A DNA stretch of 64,000 nucleotides, from positions 62,001 through 126,000 of the forward strand of contig NZ_JAFICD010000005.1 in assembly GCF_017833525.1 (NCBI RefSeq). The letters run 5' to 3'. The stretch comes from Duganella sp. 1411 (GTDB lineage: Bacteria; Pseudomonadota; Gammaproteobacteria; Burkholderiales; Burkholderiaceae_D). The notes beneath the pieces were generated by a model. That model did no database searches. It had not been told where the DNA came from and was given only the letters and a program-made list of their open reading frames with translations. The translations under genes and the position numbers were made by a program. Shown here piece after piece: positions 61,792 through 64,000 of the stretch (position 1 is its first letter; each line of letters opens with the position of its first letter).

Positions 61792-62229
61792 TTAACGCCT
61801 TTTAAGGACGAAGTCGATGGCAAACCGATATCCTTCGATACCCAGTCCGCAGATCGTCCCCAACGCGATCGCGCTCAGGAATGAGTGGTGGCGAAACGCC
61901 TCGCGCTGATAAATATTGGAAATATGTACTTCAACAAACGGAATCGCCACGCCCGCCAGCGCGTCGCGCAGGGCGACGCTGGTGTGGGTCAGGCCGCCCG
62001 GGTTGATGATGATGGCGTCCACGCGCTCGGTGCGGGCGGCGTGGATGCGGTCGATCAGCGCCCCCTCATGGTTGCTCTGAAAACAAGACAGGGTGGCGCC
62101 GGCCGCCGTGGCCTGGGCCTGGGCCGCCTGTTCGACGTCGGCCAAGGTGCTGGCGCCGTAGACTTCCGGCTCCCGGGTGCCCAGTAAATTGAGGTTGGGG
62201 CCGTTGAGCAATAGAAGGTTTTTTGCCAT
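61792..62229 (-). CDS. aroQ: 3-dehydroquinate dehydratase, type II
   Basis: 145 residues from ATG 62229; an upstream frame extension exists, but [20 protein letters not shown] is the canonical start. AroQ forms 3-dehydroshikimate in aromatic amino acid synthesis. The lid-loop [14 protein letters not shown] with catalytic Arg and Tyr, [12 protein letters not shown] and [15 protein letters not shown], and [18 protein letters not shown] with catalytic His are all intact. It lies upstream of accB (100 bp), a common betaproteobacterial order. Confidence 0.96.
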   Translation of the reverse strand: MAKNLLLLNGPNLNLLGTREPEVYGASTLADVEQAAQAQATAAGATLSCFQSNHEGALIDRIHAARTERVDAIIINPGGLTHTSVALRDALAGVAIPFVEVHISNIYQREAFRHHSFLSAIALGTICGLGIEGYRFAIDFVLKRR

Positions 62230-62324
62230 GGTTCTAGACCGTTTTCCGCGAAAGTTCCGCATTTTGCCGCCAACTGCCGGCATTGGCAAGAGAAAAAAAC
62301 TCGCGTGCCGTGTGAGGCCGTCCG

Positions 62325-62870
62325 TTAAAGCGTGGCCAGGTCCTTGCGCAGCTCGTCGAACTTCAGGCGTCCCAGATAGGTCTTTTTAACCTGGCCGTCG
62401 GCGCCGATGAGCACGGTGTAGGGCAGGCCGCCGCCGGTATTGCCGAACTGACGCGACAGGTCGGTGCCGCTCATGCCGGCCACCAGCACCGGATAGGTGA
62501 TTTTGTATTTGTCGCTAAAAGCGGCGATATTCGACGGCGAATCGATGCCGATTCCGATAACTTGCAGCTTCTTACCTGCTTCTCCGGCGGCCAGCTCGGA
62601 CAGCTCCGGCATCTCCTGCACGCACGGCGCGCACCACGGGGCCCAGAAATTGACCAGCATCGCCTTGCCTTTATATTGGGCCAGCACGGTCGGCGCGCCC
62701 TTGGCATCCGGCAGCGTTTGCGCGTACAAGGCGCCGACCGGACCGGTCACGCCGGCCGGCGCGGTGGTGGTGACCGGCGCGGCGTTTTGTTTGTTGAACC
62801 CGACCCAGGCGCCGGACGCGGCGAACAGGACAGCGACGCCGGCATAGGCGGCAAGATGTTTTTTATTCAT
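62325..62870 (-). CDS. TlpA-like membrane-anchored thioredoxin
   Basis: 181 residues. An uncleaved N-terminal helix ([20 protein letters not shown]) anchors a periplasmic thioredoxin fold with the active site [10 protein letters not shown] (CAPC) and a cis-Pro in [10 protein letters not shown]. Such proteins (TlpA/ResA-like) reduce disulfides, for example in cytochrome c maturation. Its start overlaps the previous gene's end by 8 nt, so the two are probably coupled. Confidence 0.92.
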   Translation of the reverse strand: MNKKHLAAYAGVAVLFAASGAWVGFNKQNAAPVTTTAPAGVTGPVGALYAQTLPDAKGAPTVLAQYKGKAMLVNFWAPWCAPCVQEMPELSELAAGEAGKKLQVIGIGIDSPSNIAAFSDKYKITYPVLVAGMSGTDLSRQFGNTGGGLPYTVLIGADGQVKKTYLGRLKFDELRKDLATL

Positions 62871-63510
62871 GATCAGGCTTGTCGTTGGTGTTGTCGTGAG
62901 TACTGTTAACTAGTAGGGCGCGCACGGCGGCGATGTCGGCGCGCACCGGCTTGCCGTCGCCGCGGGCTTTGACGGCGCCGCGCAAATCGTCGAGCTCATA
63001 CAAGGCGGCGTGCACGCCTTCCTTGTGCCACATGAAGCTGACCGTCTCGACCGGGTCGTAGCGGGGGCCCTTGAAATGCGGCGTCTCGGAGATGTCGATT
63101 TGCAAATTGCGGTTCAGCAGGAAGATCTCCACCTCCTTGGCGCTGTCGGCGAACAGCTGCAGATGGATGTCGTCGTGCGGGCCGGCCGTGCCGTTCAGCA
63201 CGGCGCCGGTCAGGAACGGGTGGAACGCGGCCAGGCCTTCCATGATGTCGACCGCCAGCGTGCGCAGCCGGAACAGCCGGGCCGGCTGGCTGTCCGCGTG
63301 GAACAGCGATTGATAGATGCGCACTTCCGCTTCGATCTGGGCGTTGTCCGGCAGCAGGTTCAGCGGCGGCTGGGTGTCGCCCAGGATTTGCCTGGCGGCC
63401 TTGCGCTTGGCGGTGTTGTAGTCGGCGCCGTCCTGGGCGATCAGGCGCGCGGCCGCCGCGGCGATCTCGGCGCGCAGCAGCAGGACTTCTTCGATTACAT
63501 TCGGCGTCAT
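62863..63510 (-). CDS. Conserved protein with nucleotidyltransferase-like segment, beside mpl
   Basis: 215 residues. Related proteins next to mpl are often labelled UDP-N-acetylmuramate-alanine ligase, but nothing here resembles a Mur ligase. The segment VLNGTAGPHDDIHLQLFADS then AKEVEIFLLN recalls a G-S/T-x-D-D nucleotidyltransferase core, though key acidic residues are uncertain. HFKGPRYDPVETVSFMWHKE follows. It is divergent from mpl (88 bp) and overlaps tlpA by 8 nt. No function is assigned. Confidence 0.8.
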   Translation of the reverse strand: MTPNVIEEVLLLRAEIAAAAARLIAQDGADYNTAKRKAARQILGDTQPPLNLLPDNAQIEAEVRIYQSLFHADSQPARLFRLRTLAVDIMEGLAAFHPFLTGAVLNGTAGPHDDIHLQLFADSAKEVEIFLLNRNLQIDISETPHFKGPRYDPVETVSFMWHKEGVHAALYELDDLRGAVKARGDGKPVRADIAAVRALLVNSTHDNTNDKPDHE

Positions 63511-63598
63511 GGACCAGATAATACTCTGAACCGGGAAATCGGCGGCGGCTCAGGTAAAATCGCGTATTCACTTGCGCGGATCGATCCTGTTACACACT

Positions 63599-64000
63599 AT
63601 GCATATTCATATTCTCGGTATTTGCGGCACCTTCATGGGCGGCTTGGCGGTCCTGGCGAAAGAGGCGGGCCACCGCGTGACCGGCTGCGACGCCAACGTT
63701 TATCCGCCGATGAGCACCCAGCTGGAAGCCCAGGGCATAGAACTGATACAGGGTTTCGGCCCGGAGCAGACCGCGCTCAACCCCGACCTGTACGTGATCG
63801 GCAACGTGGTCTCGCGCGGCAATCCGCTGATCGAGGAGATACTTAACCGTGGCCTGCCGTACGTGTCCGGCCCGCAGTGGATGGGCGAACATATATTAAG
63901 GGGCCGCTGGGTGCTGGCCGTGGCCGGCACGCACGGCAAGACCACCACCTCGGCCATGCTGACCTGGATACTGGAAGACGCCGGCTACGCGCCCGGCTTC
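63599..64000 (+). CDS. mpl: UDP-N-acetylmuramate:tripeptide ligase Mpl, 3' end outside window
   Basis: 134 codons are visible from ATG 63599 to the window edge. MHIHILGICGTFMGGLAVLA is the Mpl start (UDP-binding loop), GNVVSRGNPLIEE and LPYVSGPQWMGEHIL follow, and the Mur-ligase ATP loop VAGTHGKTTTSAMLTW is intact. Mpl rejoins the recycled L-Ala-D-Glu-meso-DAP tripeptide to UDP-MurNAc, linking it functionally to AmpD at 46332. The rest (about 320 residues) lies beyond the window. Confidence 0.95.
   Translation, partial: MHIHILGICGTFMGGLAVLAKEAGHRVTGCDANVYPPMSTQLEAQGIELIQGFGPEQTALNPDLYVIGNVVSRGNPLIEEILNRGLPYVSGPQWMGEHILRGRWVLAVAGTHGKTTTSAMLTWILEDAGYAPGF

Overview
The window looks like chromosomal DNA of a high-GC betaproteobacterium, most likely an Oxalobacteraceae member (Massilia, Duganella or Janthinobacterium type). 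This rests on the GC-rich codon use and on typical betaproteobacterial gene neighbourhoods: parE-parC, accB-accC-prmA-DUF3426, ccsA-PP0621-pilS-pilR-ampD followed by nrdA-nrdB, and proS next to a small lytic transglycosylase and rppH. The family assignment is inference; no rRNA or tRNA gene is present to confirm it. No CRISPR array, prophage or intact insertion sequence was seen.

Layout. 1-6.6 kb: 3' part of a TonB-dependent receptor, two tandem exported cyanophycinases and an exported M64 metallopeptidase, a plausible locus for scavenging cyanophycin or peptides. 6.7-7.3 kb: a Lys/Ala-rich exported protein with a palindromic upstream region. 7.4-11.8 kb: topoisomerase IV (parE-parC, minus strand). 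12-12.8 kb: TorF-type porin. 13-21.3 kb: high-affinity potassium system, a 30-codon membrane peptide gene followed by kdpFABCDE. 21.4-24 kb: moxR, GNAT acetyltransferase and VWA genes in one tight minus-strand operon. 24.2-27 kb: two small cytochromes c and a malate:quinone oxidoreductase with a lipoprotein-type leader. 27.1-31.3 kb: DUF1841, rppH, proS, lytic transglycosylase, SWIB protein. 31.6-42 kb: ffh, then a block (broken NHL lipoprotein, ABC uptake system, very long autotransporter) lying between ffh and its usual neighbour ccsA/ypjD. 42-47 kb: ccsA-like, PP0621, pilS, pilR, ampD. 47.2-51.4 kb: class Ia ribonucleotide reductase nrdAB with candidate NrdR boxes. 51.5-53.6 kb: FAD monooxygenase divergent from a MarR regulator, with two near-identical operators between them. 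53.6-55.6 kb: about 1 kb without a recognisable gene (12-bp tandem repeat, candidate small RNA), then a histone H1-like gene. 55.7-64 kb: yggT, PfkB kinase, DUF3426, prmA, accC, accB, aroQ, tlpA-like, a conserved unknown and the start of mpl.

The most notable non-coding signal is a set of palindromic repeats of three families. All four copies of the main family (arms beginning CCGGGGTCAGGTCCACC) abut a TAA stop codon of a flanking gene within 0-1 nt. One copy of the second family overlaps a TAA, and the single third-family element supplies the TAG of kdpE. So six of eight elements touch stop codons.
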